From Platynereis dumerilii (taxonomy: Eukaryota; Annelida; Polychaeta; Phyllodocida; Nereididae), in NCBI GenBank assembly GCA_026936325.1, contig JAPTHN010000002.1:15664142-15728141 (forward strand): DNA of 64,000 bases, given 5' to 3'. Positions within the stretch are counted from its first letter, which is position 1. Each line of letters opens with the position of its first letter. The translations under genes and the position numbers were made by a program. The notes beneath the pieces were generated by a model. That model was given only the letters and a program-made list of their open reading frames with translations. It searched no databases and was not told the origin of the DNA. Below, one piece after another: positions 50,241 through 63,244 of the stretch.

Positions 50241-50779
50241 TAAAGGAACAGAGGTGTTTAGATGTTTGTTTTGACATTACATTGACTTGGTGAAGTAGGT
50301 AGGTGCCTAGGACTGGCTTCAGAGTGCAGAAATACAGGCACATTCCTGTCTCGTTCTCACTCTCACCTCGCTATCAGACATCAGCACTTGCACCACTTTC
50401 TGTTCATCGCCACTTGCCTGACCAATCGCCATCACCACCTGCCTGGCAGTGCCTACCACCACACCGACCTTATTTGTCTTCAAGTTGCTTATTGATGTTT
50501 GGATCAACTGTGACTTGGTCCATCCACACTTCTAATAGCCAATCACCCAGTTCTGCTGGGTCCTGCACAGTGGGGGCTTTATTTCCACATCTCTAGCTTC
50601 ACTGGCTTCACTGGATTCAATGGAAACACACAAAGAGTTAGGAGTCCTGTCACCAGATACTATTGGAGCCAGTCCTGGTTTCTCTCCGACAGAGCAGTAA
50701 CTCATTGTTGCTTTCTGCTCACCTTTCCTGACAGATCTATCCTCTATTGATTCCTCTCTCTAGTATTAGCTTGAACAAC

Positions 50780-51095
50780 ACTCTTGACAGAAAGGTTCTA
50801 CATGTAACCTTTAAGGGTTCTATAAGCTGTATAGATAAGGTACCATAAAATGTCCATTATTCAACTTTTAAAAAGGTTCCAACAAAAAACACAACACTTA
50901 GATAATCCAGCTGCACTGAACTCCCACTGCGGAACCCTTTTCTCTCAAGTTGGGAGAATAGGATTGCATCATAGGGCCTTCCCACCAGTATTGAACCTTT
51001 TCAATTCAGTTGAACCCTTGACAAAATTTATAACAATTTTTCAGCAGTGGGTTCTTTATATATGCCATCAAGAACCGTTTGTGTTGAGCGTGAAT
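50780..51095. repeat. GGTTC-rich repeat
   Basis: Eight GGTTC/GAACC words lie within about 280 bases (50794, 50816, 50875, 50932, 50993, 51012, 51049, 51072). The first three are on the + strand and most later ones are reversed, giving a loose inverted symmetry. Likely a degenerate MITE, but the ends are not clear. Confidence 0.5.
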
Positions 51096-54000
51096 ATCTA
51101 AAGCAGAATTAATCTCCTCTGAAGAAAAGATATTATTTTTATTACATGAAAAATGCAGACACAATCAAAACATTTCGTTTTAAATTAAAATGCGATTTAA
51201 TAATTTTTTTAAGATGAGTTAAGAAAATTGATATCAAACTAATTGAGAAGCAATGAATGTAATCAGAATGTTGCAATGTTCTGGCCAATCATAACTCCGC
51301 ATAAATTCACCAGACCCACAGCCACACAATGCCATGAAAAATGCTATCTCTTTCAGGAATAAATCTTCAGTTATCTTGCAGCTGATTTCCATTCAGTGTA
51401 ACAAATATTAGACACAATTATGTCTTGTTTATAAGCGTCGAGCAACATACCCAGGAACGTTCAATACTACTTAATGCAGCATCATCCGCAGTGCACTATT
51501 CAACAAGGGAATGTGTAACATATCGATGTTTTCTCTTGTTTTGTATGTGTGATTAGTGCTCGCTGAAATCTGAGTTGTCTGCGGAGAGTATTGATGAAAG
51601 AAGATATATTCAAAATTCATGCGGAAGGGATCAATCAGCTTGTGACTTGCTATACTTACTGAGAAATCCTGTCGGCTTACAAGTAACACAACATTTCACT
51701 AGGTGCTGAGCCTTGGAGTCTTAATCTTCCCATCAAAATGCCTGATCCCAGTTGAACTTTGACTCCTGGTTGGGAAGCATTTTGTTGGCAGCATCCTGTC
51801 TGGATATGGGTATGAAGAAGAGCTAAAGCTGGTTGTTCACATCAGTGTCTATTCTAGCAAATAAAACACTAGCCATACATGGTACACCCTCAACATTTTG
51901 AGAATGGACTCCCTGCTAGCTTTTTTCTCCTGTTTCATACCTTGCAAGTACACTCTAAAACACAAAGCTCATGCGAAAACCTCCAAGTTGATATATTTTT
52001 GGGTTGGTCCTTCATAACATTCCAGTTAGTGGATTTGGAACTACTGCACAGAGCTCAGTATTGTCATAATTTTGGGAAAACGATGCTTCTATATGCTAAA
52101 ACCACCATGGTCGTTTCAGAAATCCATTTTGTAAATTTAAAAATATTGTGTGGCATTAACTTACCTTGAACCATCCTTTCTTCCTGCTACTCATGCACTG
52201 TAGTGCAGTGACTTTACTTGTTTTTGCAACAAAAGTACTACTTCTGATCTTCTTCCTGGCAGGACCATTGATGCTGCCAATTGAAGTTTGGAATTGATTG
52301 AATCACTTAGAGCCTCAGCCCACACCGTAAGCCTCTACATATTGGCTGGTGGCACATCTTAAAGAGGACTGTATCAGCTGCTCCACTACTGAGGAGAATT
52401 AATTTGATTCACACAGACTGCTGAGTACTCCAGCCAGTGCTTTTCAGAATACCATTTAGACTGAAAAGTCCAGATTAGCGACTCTATACTCTTAGTTCTA
52501 ACGCATGTTCCTTTTAACTTTACGCACTTTAGCGACAATTATTTGATTGTGGCGGCATAATTTTGCCAGATAGAATACATCAAGTTTCACGAAAAGACAT
52601 CGAAGGTATTTTGTATAGTGCACACATACGTATGTTTAAGTATATATATATTCATATATGTGTATCTAGTGCTAAAGTTTTCTGCTGTCTGCTTTGATAT
52701 TAATCAGGAGCTTGTGTAACTGCAAGCTAAGTAACAAGCAATTATTCCCAGTCCATTAATTCGCTTTTATGGATGTAATACCAAGCAATAATTACAACGT
52801 GGCATTACTCCTTGTAAAAATGCTTGGTATATCTCGGATGTTCATATGTGTGCCATTTCTATGTGATGTTTGGAGGAACATAAGCACTTCAGCAGAACTG
52901 GAGGGCCTTTTTTCGCTCTTTATACCAGCTGCTGCATGAATTGTGAGGTGGTAAAACCACATGCACTAAATGCGAGGCAATTACCTGCCGGGCGATGACA
53001 CCTACCGCTGACTTATCCTCTCATCTTGTGAAAACCCGCTGCTTTCGGGCGCCATAAATAAAGTGCGGTAATCGAAAAGCAGAAAGTCCCCGCTGAGCAA
53101 TAAGAAGGGGAAGTGTTTGCTTTTGTTGTCAAAAAAGAGTATCACCAAAGGAATTCTGATTGCACCAGGGTATCGTAGTCAGTACTTTGCCGACAATACC
53201 GTTTTGTCAGGCAAGGCTGATTGAGTGCTTAAGATTTGTTCCCGTGCTCAATCACAGTTCTGACACATCCACAGGTGCAGGGGCTTAGGGGATTGTGGAG
53301 CGGCTAATAAGGGCTCAGCGGTTAATACGCTAATCACTACATACTTCGGGAGAGCGTTTCAACGATATGGGGTACTTCTGGGAGGTGCCATATGGCCTAT
53401 TGGTCTCCCACTGGTCCACTGATGATGCACTGTTTGCGCGCTATGTTCCATTCTGGGGTTGGAAACACACGAGGGTGATGTGAATGCAAATATTTGGAAT
53501 GGCTCAGTTTAGACACTGTGCAGTTTTCAGATTAACAAGGGAGGTGAGCAGATTGGGGGAGGTGCTGTGTATATTGATTTTCTCTTTCCTGCACTGCTGG
53601 CAGCAGCTGAAGCTGTCCTGGCCACTGTAGCTCCAACACAAATGATGTAATGAACACCAAGCTCGGAACATGATCACAAAAAACCTCAACATGAAACAGA
53701 CTAATGTACGACACAGCTTCTTTTTTTTGCTCTGACACAAGCCTGAAAGTTTCTTGTGGTAAAGTGATCAGTGTTGTTTACCCTTTTGGCCGTGTTACAA
53801 ATCAGCTTCGGACATGTGAGAGCCATCAGATTCTCTTATTTCCTTACACAGTGTATAAGACATTGTGACAATTTAATATATCAACTGTTTGTAAATTAAT
53901 ATAATAAATAACTACTGTCTTGTCATGTAAAACTTGCTATTTCAATTCTGTCTATACCATTGTAAATGCGTATGAATAAATATATATTGTGCAATTGATG

Positions 54001-57000
54001 ATGACCTCTTTCGTCTAAGGTTCCTTGTTCATTTGGCTTCTATGTAATAATAAAACAAGAATAATATTATCTTGTAGATCTTATCAAATTAATTTCTCAA
54101 AACTGCATGTGATTGTTCTGGTTTAAAAGTAAACATGTTGGAAATCAGGTTATCCTGAATTCGTGATGGCCCAATTTGAAAATCATGGATAGCAGCCGAT
54201 AAACATCCCAACAACCGAGGAGCCCTCCAGGTCCTCCACGAACCAATCAACCGACCCAACAACTAACCATTATGACTAAGAAAATAACCCATCAATCAAG
54301 CAAATGTCCAAATTAATAATTTCCCTGCCAACCAGTAATACCAAGTGACACATAAATCATATTAAAGTGGACTTGATACACTCTGGTGCCAGCTATGCCT
54401 GCATTGCGGACACGACGTGTGATACTAAAGCGAAAGGATACCACCCTGCATGTTTCTGTTGGTTTGAGAGAGACATACCTGTGTCATTGTTTATATCTTA
54501 TTAATGGGTTTATAAAAGGTTGTCAAGATTTGATATATTTTTTGTAAGGAACTGACAGCTCAATAAGATTCATAGCGCGGAAGCACCTGCGCAACATACG
54601 AGTCAAGAACCCCAGGAGTAAGCGATGGTAATGGGAGAAAGCCAATGTTATCTAAAGACACGAGGAGACAGCTCATACCCAAGGCACGTCCTGACGCTCA
54701 GCCTGCTTAGAAGAGGAGCCTGAAAAGACTCCTGTGAATCACAGCCATGATGGATGTTGGACGGCTAGCCTCAAAACAGGTCAGATGGTGACTGCTTGAC
54801 CTCACCGGCCGACAAGTGCTTCACCTTGAGATGTGGGTCAATGCCTCACCTATTTAATCTCAATGCGCTATTCCAACATGATCGGCTCAACGTATTGTGA
54901 TTGACGGCTGTTCATGAGCCCACAGCATCCGGTTGGGCGGAGGTTGCGACCAGCTCAATGCACCATTGTCAAGCTCTGCCATGCATTTTTACCATAATTA
55001 AGGATGGTATGTAAACAACAATGCTATAGCCTGTTGTGTGGCATATTTGGTTTTAGAGTGAACCTACATTCATTTTCAGGCTGTGTGGAAATAATAAGAT
55101 AAAACAAAAATATAATCATAATGGCCTATTTTTCATAGACATCATCAAGAAAGATGACCGTGAGAAGAAAATAGTTATTTTGCAGAACTTTGTTTTACAA
55201 TATGACACAAAGGCAGATTATGTGGTTGACACTGCGAAAGTGTAATGGTTAGTGCATAAATAAATTACGTGTCATGAACTTTTACTTGATTTTTAAATCT
55301 TTTAGTGACATGCAGAATCGAAAAATCAAAGTTGAATGAACCGTCATGACACACAGATGTGTGCAGTCAGTGACATCTCATAGGAGGTTATAAGCTCATG
55401 GATCATATTGGGCGGGTATTTTTCTTCAGCACCTCTCCTGAGCATCCTTCTTACATCATTGGTGCTTTGTCCTACATCAGCAACCTCATAGCATCCTCAT
55501 CACTCATCTTCATCAGTGGAGGTGTTTGTTGCCTTAATCATCTCATTCTCACCCTTATCCAGATCACCCCATCTCTTCAGGACTTTATTACCCTGTCTCA
55601 TCAACCAGCAACAATGTTGGATTGTTGGTGCCAAGGATTAGGCCAGGATGATTTTTAGGTCCTCAACAAACAATATCCATCCACGAAGCTTCTGCATGTT
55701 CAGCCACAACATTGATTTAAGCAGTGAGCACAAAAGACCCAGCCAAGCAAAAACAACACCAGGATCTTAGTCTCAAATAACATCTTCATTGATGTGTCTT
55801 TGGGGAAAACATCAATGATAGACAGGCAGTGCTGTTCACTTTAACAGGCATGGTTGCATATAATGGTAGGCATGGTTGCATAAAATGGTAGTTCAACTTT
55901 AAAATCTGATCCTTGCAAGTAAACTCCTATTTTTATTATCGACGACCATTAAAATGATGATATATATCCACAACCACTTTAATGTTGATATACTGATTGT
56001 GACCCATACGACATCAATATTATGACACAAACTAGATACTGTAAAAAACATAAGCCTGCCACACACGGTATTAACAAAAGAGTTTGCAGATAGGACTAGT
56101 CAGGCTTTGCTATGGATTGCCTTACATATTTGCTGTGGTGTGAAATGTGGGTCACATTAGTGATTAGTGGAGCCTTTATTGCTTCCCTGGGCTCCAATTT
56201 ATTGCAGGTTTGTTGTGCTGGAGCTCTATCAACACAGTGCCTGCACCTACTATCATCTTTTGCCATCTTTGTGGTGTTGCATGTTTTTAGCTAATATTGC
56301 ATGTTTCTAATGCAATTTACTGGCATGGCATGAGTGGTAGTAGCATGCCCTAGCCTGTGACCTGCCTTGTGACCCATGTTGGATATTCTAAGCAGCCTCA
56401 TTGTCTTGTCTGCCTAGCAACCTTAAAGGGGAGTTGTGGGATTTTCCTGTCACTTGCTTGATGGAAGGAGACACTAACAGGGCCTTCCCCTTTGTGACTA
56501 CGCTTAAGACCAGCAGATGATGTCCTCATGTTAAACCATATGCCCTGCTGGGTCTTGTCTTGTTTGTAGCAATCAGCCATGTGCCTTGTCAGTGAATAAC
56601 TACAGACCAGAACTTATCGGACACCAGATACGTCTCCATTTTCGTGTGATGTGTCAAGATTTTTTAGTGACGCAGCAGAATTTGGAGAAGAGCTTAACTT
56701 AGCTGGAAAGTTACAGATATACATGTAATACTGAGAACTTCATGACGTTATCATATTGAAGAATGTTAAGGGCTATTAGATTACAGGGCCTATTATGCAT
56801 TTATCAATTCGCATTAGGCTTACAAACCGCAAAATGCGTAGGCCGAGTCACAGTATATACAGAAATTCTTCGAATAGTTCTGTGATACTGGCAATTGAGG
56901 ACAATCCGCTAAGATGCCAGACACATAACTAAGTATGAATGACGCAAACATGATATCAAATGTCCAGTGAAAATGTTATCCATAGAAACAGTGAGAGTTG

Positions 57001-58897
57001 ATACGTAGAAAAATGTCTGATCTGACGTCACAAAGGATGCCATGAATCAAACGACGCAGCATCTCATCATGAGAAGGGAGCGTGTTGGTGTTGGATGGGT
57101 TTTCAGCTACTGCTCTTTGAGAGCAGGAAATCAAAGTAGTGGGTGGGCCATAATTGCCAACAGAATTTCAGGCAATAGTCTTTTTATAGTACAGAGAAGA
57201 ATTTTACTGCCGGTTGCTGTCCATATAGTTTCCAGCCGACCCTACTTTAGCAGCGTCGTTCCAGAATTCAGAGGCAAACGAGAACTCATTGTGATCTCAT
57301 CTGTATCCATGCCATGCAGCTACCCGTACAGCCACCCTGTGTGCCCTGATTTAATACACTATTTATTATGCATGTGTTCCTGTAGGACACCTTGTAAAAG
57401 CCAGCACATGCCGTAAGGGGATTCTCGCTGCCATTACTTAGCTGTGCAACGTCTTCTGAAGATACTAATTGGGGACCATAGTGGCATAGTCAGACCTGAG
57501 TCTTCAGCTATGCAGGCAATTACGACCTTTAAACACAGATGACCTTCCATCATAAGCTTAGTTGACTTCAAATGTGGACATTAGGCCTCTTGGTTCAGAA
57601 TTAGTCGCTATTTAAATTTCCTGCCTCTTCTCTGGTGGCAAGTGGAGCAAATATGCTCAATTCCATTCACCCTGTCATGAAGGAAAAGCAAACAAAGTGA
57701 CTCAAATACTGTTGTGGCGATGTGGAAATTCTGCAATGCTAATGCAATAAACCCACTGTGAAAAGTTAATCAACTGCAGCCAAAATGTGGCTTTGGACTG
57801 GAGGCATCATGTGCTGCATTGTGGATCGAATTAAAGTGGCTCAGCCAATGGAAACACTGAGAGGAGAAGCCTTGTGTTTACTGTGCAGCCATATCTCTGC
57901 TACCTGAGTCACTGCCCTGCAATATCAAGAAAACGATTTCCTTCAATCTGAGTTTGTGTTAGTTGAAAGGGTCCATTAAGCTGCAACAACATTTATTCAG
58001 TGAGCCTAATCTTTTTGAACTTTGGAATGGACTCTAAGCTTTCCTGGCTCTTCAATGTGCTTCGTTTGTGAATGATTTCCAAATCTAACTACAAGAGTGT
58101 TATTCAGACCACATTTCATCTCAGAACCCGAACAATGAAGGGCTAAAAGCTTTGGGTTGCCTCTAAGAGTACTATCAGCAACTAACAGCTTAATTTAGAA
58201 ATGATGGCAAAAGCTATTATGTAATGTGAATCAAAAATTACTCCATATATATTCCAACAGAGAAGCGACTTGAGCCTGGCTTAGTTTTGTCGGTTGCTTG
58301 ACATGCACAATGCATCACCATTTACTCATTTAGTATTTAAGAGAATATTGGAGGCTGGCTGCAATATAGATAATAGAGATATAAAGTTCTGGAGTAAACC
58401 TATTGAACGCTACCGGGGTCCCAGCAGAATGAAAACGTCGTTTATATGAGTGGATGTCTCATATGACAGAGGCATGTTTTATGCTGGCGTTATTATCCAC
58501 ACAAGGTCTGCCATCCATTACTCTTCATCAGGATTCACTGCCATGATCAGAGCCACCATCCTGGCTTTTTATTCATTCGGCTCCCCAAGAAGACAAAACT
58601 CAGTGCAAGACAAAACCCAGTGCAGGAGCTGTGCAGTCTCATCCCAATGAGGCTGGCTCCAGACTTCTGCAGCACAGACTGAGCTAGGAGGGCCTTCAAC
58701 ATTGCATTGCACAAGCCATTGGTTTTCTGTTCTTGCACAGCTAAGCTTTTTCTATACCAAGCTATTCGCACTATACATATTATATGTTCAGCATCTAACA
58801 GTTTTTCCATCTATTGTATTCCCAAACAGGCCAAACTGTTGAAAGGAAAACCTGTACGAGCAAAGATATGATAAGTTAAGATAAGTATAGATCTAGT
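51096..58897. other. Unique non-coding DNA with possible cis-regulatory segments
   Basis: No supported gene. Two stretches (about 52930-53330 and 54590-54980) are less AT-rich than their surroundings and free of repeats. They are the best places to look for conserved enhancers, by inference only. A 22-base direct tandem pair lies at 55847-55890. Confidence 0.35.
55847..55890 (+). repeat. 22-bp unit repeated twice
   Basis: GGCATGGTTGCATATAATGG and the same unit with one difference, directly adjacent. Confidence 0.9.
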
Positions 58898-58993
58898 TTA
58901 TTCACCACAGGAGAAGGAATATATGTGATTCATCACCTGCGGGCTTTAGTCCAAGATGTGATAAACACGTATTCCTGATCCCATGGTGAATAA
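58898..58993. repeat. 96-base imperfect hairpin
   Basis: The arms begin TTATTCACCA and end TGGTGAATAA. They pair through AGGAATA/TATTCCT and ATCAC/GTGAT with small bulges, around a loop of about 20 bases. Length and bulge pattern are within the pre-miRNA range, but it may equally be a tiny MITE or part of a LINE tail. There is no expression evidence. Confidence 0.55.
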
Positions 58994-61900
58994 CCAACTT
59001 ATACCATGAGGCAAACACTCAAACAGGTAAACATGAGACGATGAGTGGACAACAAAGAATATGGGAGTTATCACATTGAAATACTGGCTTTGATTGGCTC
59101 CTTGGAGGTATCGAATGGTATAAGATGTATCTATTCAATGACATACAATAACACAAGCTAAAGCATTGGTTAACAAAATGAGACATGGAGGATGAGGCTA
59201 CATGAATAGATGACTTAGATGTTAAAACAACTATAACAGTAAGGTAAAAACATTATAATCATTGTGAATATGATAAGAGTCCGTCCTTTTGTCAGTAGGC
59301 CTAATGTTTATAATTAGCCAGAAATTATGATATTGCACTTCTTCTGTCAAGCTTTTATACTCATACACACTACTTGTACTCTTTCATTCCACGAAACATT
59401 TAATGGTAGTGTTGGGCTATATATTGCACTATAGAATTATTATGTTGCCAATTGAGTTATTGCAATGCTATACCATTGCATTGCTGAAGTATTGCTAAGT
59501 CAGACAGTACAGCCACATCAGCCTCTTCATCTCTCTAATTCTCAGACAATCTCAGAGTGGAACTGGAAGCACACCAACAAGGAAACTACTCAAGTGATCG
59601 GTCTTGAGCAAATGCAATTGTCTTCATTGCTGCAATGTATCTTCAGCGTTCCAATGCAATTGTGTCATTGGCACTGGCTCGAGTAGTACTATGTTACCTT
59701 ACGCTGAGAATATATACTCCAGCACTACCACTGATGCAATCCTTTCTTTGCATTGCAGGTGTATTCTAAGTAATGGCTTTGATAATGATGTAACATTTCG
59801 CAGCAGAATGTATGGTAGTGCCAAAATTTTGAATATTTTCGGAAAATGAATAAAATATCAAAAAGATTGAGGACGATGAAATAATATGATTATTTAGTAC
59901 ATTCACTGTCAGGCAGGTCTGCGTAAGGCCAAATTTTTGTGAAGGAATTTGGCAGTATTTTGGAAGAACAAGATGTTTCGTTTGTGTGCAATATGATAAT
60001 CAAGCCATTGATTTTCTGCGATCACTGTGTGGATAATGAGCAGCGGTCCCTTTTGTCGGCGATCAATCTTATTTTTTTTCCATCTTGATCTTGTCGCGTG
60101 GCATTTTGTCAATGCTTGAGATGTGGACCGCCAACCGGGATCAATGCCAGAGTTATAGAAGAGCGGGGAGAATGGCTCCCTGTGTGACACCTCTGTGGTC
60201 TGCGTTGCTGCTTTGCAAGTGAACTGTGTCTTCTCTGCTCCTTGGATGGCGCTCTCCTCATTGCACCCTGCGGTAATGCGATTACACGCTTCCTCAACTA
60301 GCGTCTACAGCAAGACACACACGCATGGTTCCGGGTTTCAGCTCTGCTACTATACTGCGAGGAATCTGAGGATAGTTTATATTGCAGGGTGGGCAGTAGG
60401 CAGAGTTGTACTACTCGTCACCCAATATCAGTTCCATCATGCCACCCAAATCTGTGCGATCGTTTTCTGCGGTCAAGTGATTATACGATCAGGAAGAGTG
60501 ATTGATCCCTGATCGATGCTTATCAAGTTATTCATGGCAGCTTTTTCCACGGTGTCCTTTCATGAATGTTGCAGCAGCCTCAGCCAAATAGGTCAAAATA
60601 TCAAAGTCATTTCTGATCTATTTGCAACATGATATTCTTATTCATTTTTGTTCTTTTCATGGCGTCTGTTTCCTTTTGGTTTCGCTGTCCAGCCAGATAT
60701 TCGGAAAATGGTGGAATACTGTGAATTACCCAACATGCTGATTAATATAATTATGATGAAACATGCCGTTCCATGGAAGATTATTCTTTTTCCAAAATGC
60801 AATATATGACCTTATTTCTAAATATTTCATGACATCAATGCTGCCTTTCTTACCTTGTCATTTATGTGATGAAATATATGTCCATTAGGATGAGTGCATG
60901 TCTTGTGACATATGTCAAAGTTCTCTCTGACCCCTACCAATTTTTCACCCCTTTCAGAGGAAGTTCTCAGGGGTTATGATACCTTCCCCTTGAAAGGCAA
61001 ATCCTGCTGTAATGATGTCACCGTGTGTGAGACGAATAGAGATGTGGAGCACAATTTCTACAGGGATTCTAATGCTCTTTGTGAGAATGGTCTTTGATCT
61101 CCTATCCCTTTAGTTCACTTACAATATCGCTCACTGGTGTTTCAGAGGTCCTGTGTGTCCTACTTGTGTGGGAATGAAACTGCTGCTATTTGTATGGCTG
61201 CTATCGGTTTCCATGGTGACTTTTATCTGATTAATTTAAGTACCTGGGTACAAATATGCTACAACTATATAGTGCAGATCTTACTATATTGTTTTGTATG
61301 CAGACCTGATTACAATTTAAGGTAACAATTTTAAATATGAGGTTATCTTGCTGGAAGTTCATAAATCCAACACTAAATTGCTCATACAGTGTATGTAAAC
61401 AATATGACCTGTGGGCAGTTTGAAGAAATCGAATCAGTAAATCTATTTGGAAAATATAGGGACATTCAAGTTGGTTGCACTTTCCTTGTGACATCTTTTG
61501 ACATGATGAAGAAGCCATTGTGGTGAGAATCCTTTTTACTGTAATACAATACAGCTGTTCTGGTGGAATCTAAGTAGGTTTGTCACTGACATATTGCCAA
61601 ACAATGCCAAACATTATCACTTATATCAGGCAATGGCATCCATCCAGTATTTAAGTAGAAGTAATAGCTTTTTAATGGCGATTGTGCAAATGCATGTGGA
61701 CGTCTATTTACATTGTGTTCGTACTCTTATACTCATTAAGCAGGTTGCATTATCAATGTTACATGAATTATGTATGAGAGATAGAGTATGTTGATTCAGG
61801 CGATTGCTACTTAGTGTACTTGGCCTGTAACAGTGTAACAGTGTTCGGTGCGTTGTCATAATATTGGATTTTGTCTCCGCCATATATGTACAACTGCAAA

Positions 61901-62147
61901 TAAAATCACAACAGCCATTGTTGACTGTGATAAAGAATACTGGTTTATACTACAGTTGTAAATCAGTCTGTGATTTGTACTGTGCCGTGTGTACACTGGC
62001 AATGTAGATATTTGAGGTAACGTAACGGTAACCCTTGTCGCTCGTAAGGTTGAAAAATGGCAGAGGTGTATGAATTAAGTTATATTGTAGTTAAATTGGT
62101 CATTTGACACAGAGCGAACAGTATGTAGTATGTACTGGTAGCTTTTT
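58994..62147. other. Unique non-coding DNA
   Basis: No gene or defined repeat. Between 59440 and 59760 the word GCAAT/ATTGC is noticeably frequent. Confidence 0.4.
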
Positions 62148-62200
62148 ACCTTCAGCGAACGAAGTTCGAAGAAGGTATTGTAATCACTTGGGTAAAAATG

Positions 62201-62251
62201 TTGTCCGTCCGCCGGGCGGGCGGGCGGGCGGGCGGTCGGGCGGCGGGCGGA
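62201..62251 (+). repeat. (CGGG)n microsatellite
   Basis: GTCCGTCCG runs into CGGGCGGGCGG repeats, a sharp GC island in AT-rich DNA. Adjacent to the first tandem unit. Confidence 0.95.
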
Positions 62252-62258
62252 TAGATCG

Positions 62259-63003
62259 TTTCCGGGCCAGCACTCGGCCTATATTGAGTGTACATGGATG
62301 AAATTTGGTACACATATAGCCTGTATGGTCTAGTTGTGCCTTTTGATGGTCTCATTGATAGATATTCAATACCTTTTGAAATAATTGAGAAAATATAAAA
62401 ATTATTTTTGTTCGTTTCCGGGCCAAATCTCAGTCACTATTGCATGTGCACTTATGAAATTTGGTACAGATGTGGCCTATATGGTCTAGTTGTGCCTTTT
62501 GATGGTCTCATTGATGGATATTCTATACTTTTTGCAAAAATTTGGAAAATAGAAAAATATGTATTTTTTTAGTTTTTTGGGCTGAGATTCGGTCACTATT
62601 GCATGTAAATGGATACGGTTTGGTACACACATGGCCTATAAGGTCTAGTTGTGCCCTTTGAAAGGTCTGGTGGAAAATATTAAATGCTATTTGAAATATT
62701 GAAAAAAAAGAGAAAAAATACATTTTTTGTTTCTGGCCCAAGACTTGGTCACTATTGCATGTACATGGATAAAGTTTGGTACACATATGACTTATGTGGT
62801 TTAGTTGTGCCCTTTCATGGTCTGACTGATACATATTCTATACTTTTTGTAATATTGAGAAAAAGTATTAAAAATACTTATTTTCTTATAGGAGCCAAAA
62901 CGTGCCCACTATTGCATATACAGCAATACCATTTCCTACACGTATCACCTATAAAATGTAGCAGTGCTTTTTGACTTGTATTTAACACTTTTTGAATGAT
63001 CGG
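62259..63003 (+). repeat. 157-bp tandem array, about 4.7 units
   Basis: Units start near 62259, 62415, 62573, 62730 and 62887. Each carries a GGCC/GGGC word, CACTATTGCATGT, a TTTGGTACACA-like word, GGTCTAGTTGTGCC and then an A-rich tail. The units have diverged substantially, with the last one truncated and most degraded. Confidence 0.92.
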
Positions 63004-63244
63004 AAAAACATTGGTGCATGCATAAAACCGTACCATAATATAAGTAAATTAGTATAATAAGGCCTTTCCCTGCTTTTACAAACCTTGGCAAGCACACAGG
63101 TAGATCCCAGGGCAGCAGGCAAATAACAGATAATAGAATGCCATTACTCGACCACTGTTGCATACCTATAATATACGGAATTTGGTAAACACACCAATTT
63201 TATGATGTAATTGTAATCTTCTAAATGTGTTATTCGCTGAAGGT

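Larger units (their letters stand above)
62148..63244. mobile_element. Repeat element with GC-rich head and 157-bp tandem core
   Basis: Bounded by ACCTTCAGCGAA (62148-62159) and its exact inverted match TTCGCTGAAGGT (63233-63244). Inside are, in order, GAAGGTATTGTAATC, a GC-rich CGGG microsatellite, four full and one partial 157-bp tandem units, and a second ATTGTAATC near the right end. No protein is encoded. The 12-base ends are short for a classical transposon and no target duplication was found. Confidence 0.7.

Noticed and set aside
50303-50596. Overlapping frames on both strands next to the MITE
   Set aside because: Both are open because of local base bias; no splice signals or homology I can recognise.
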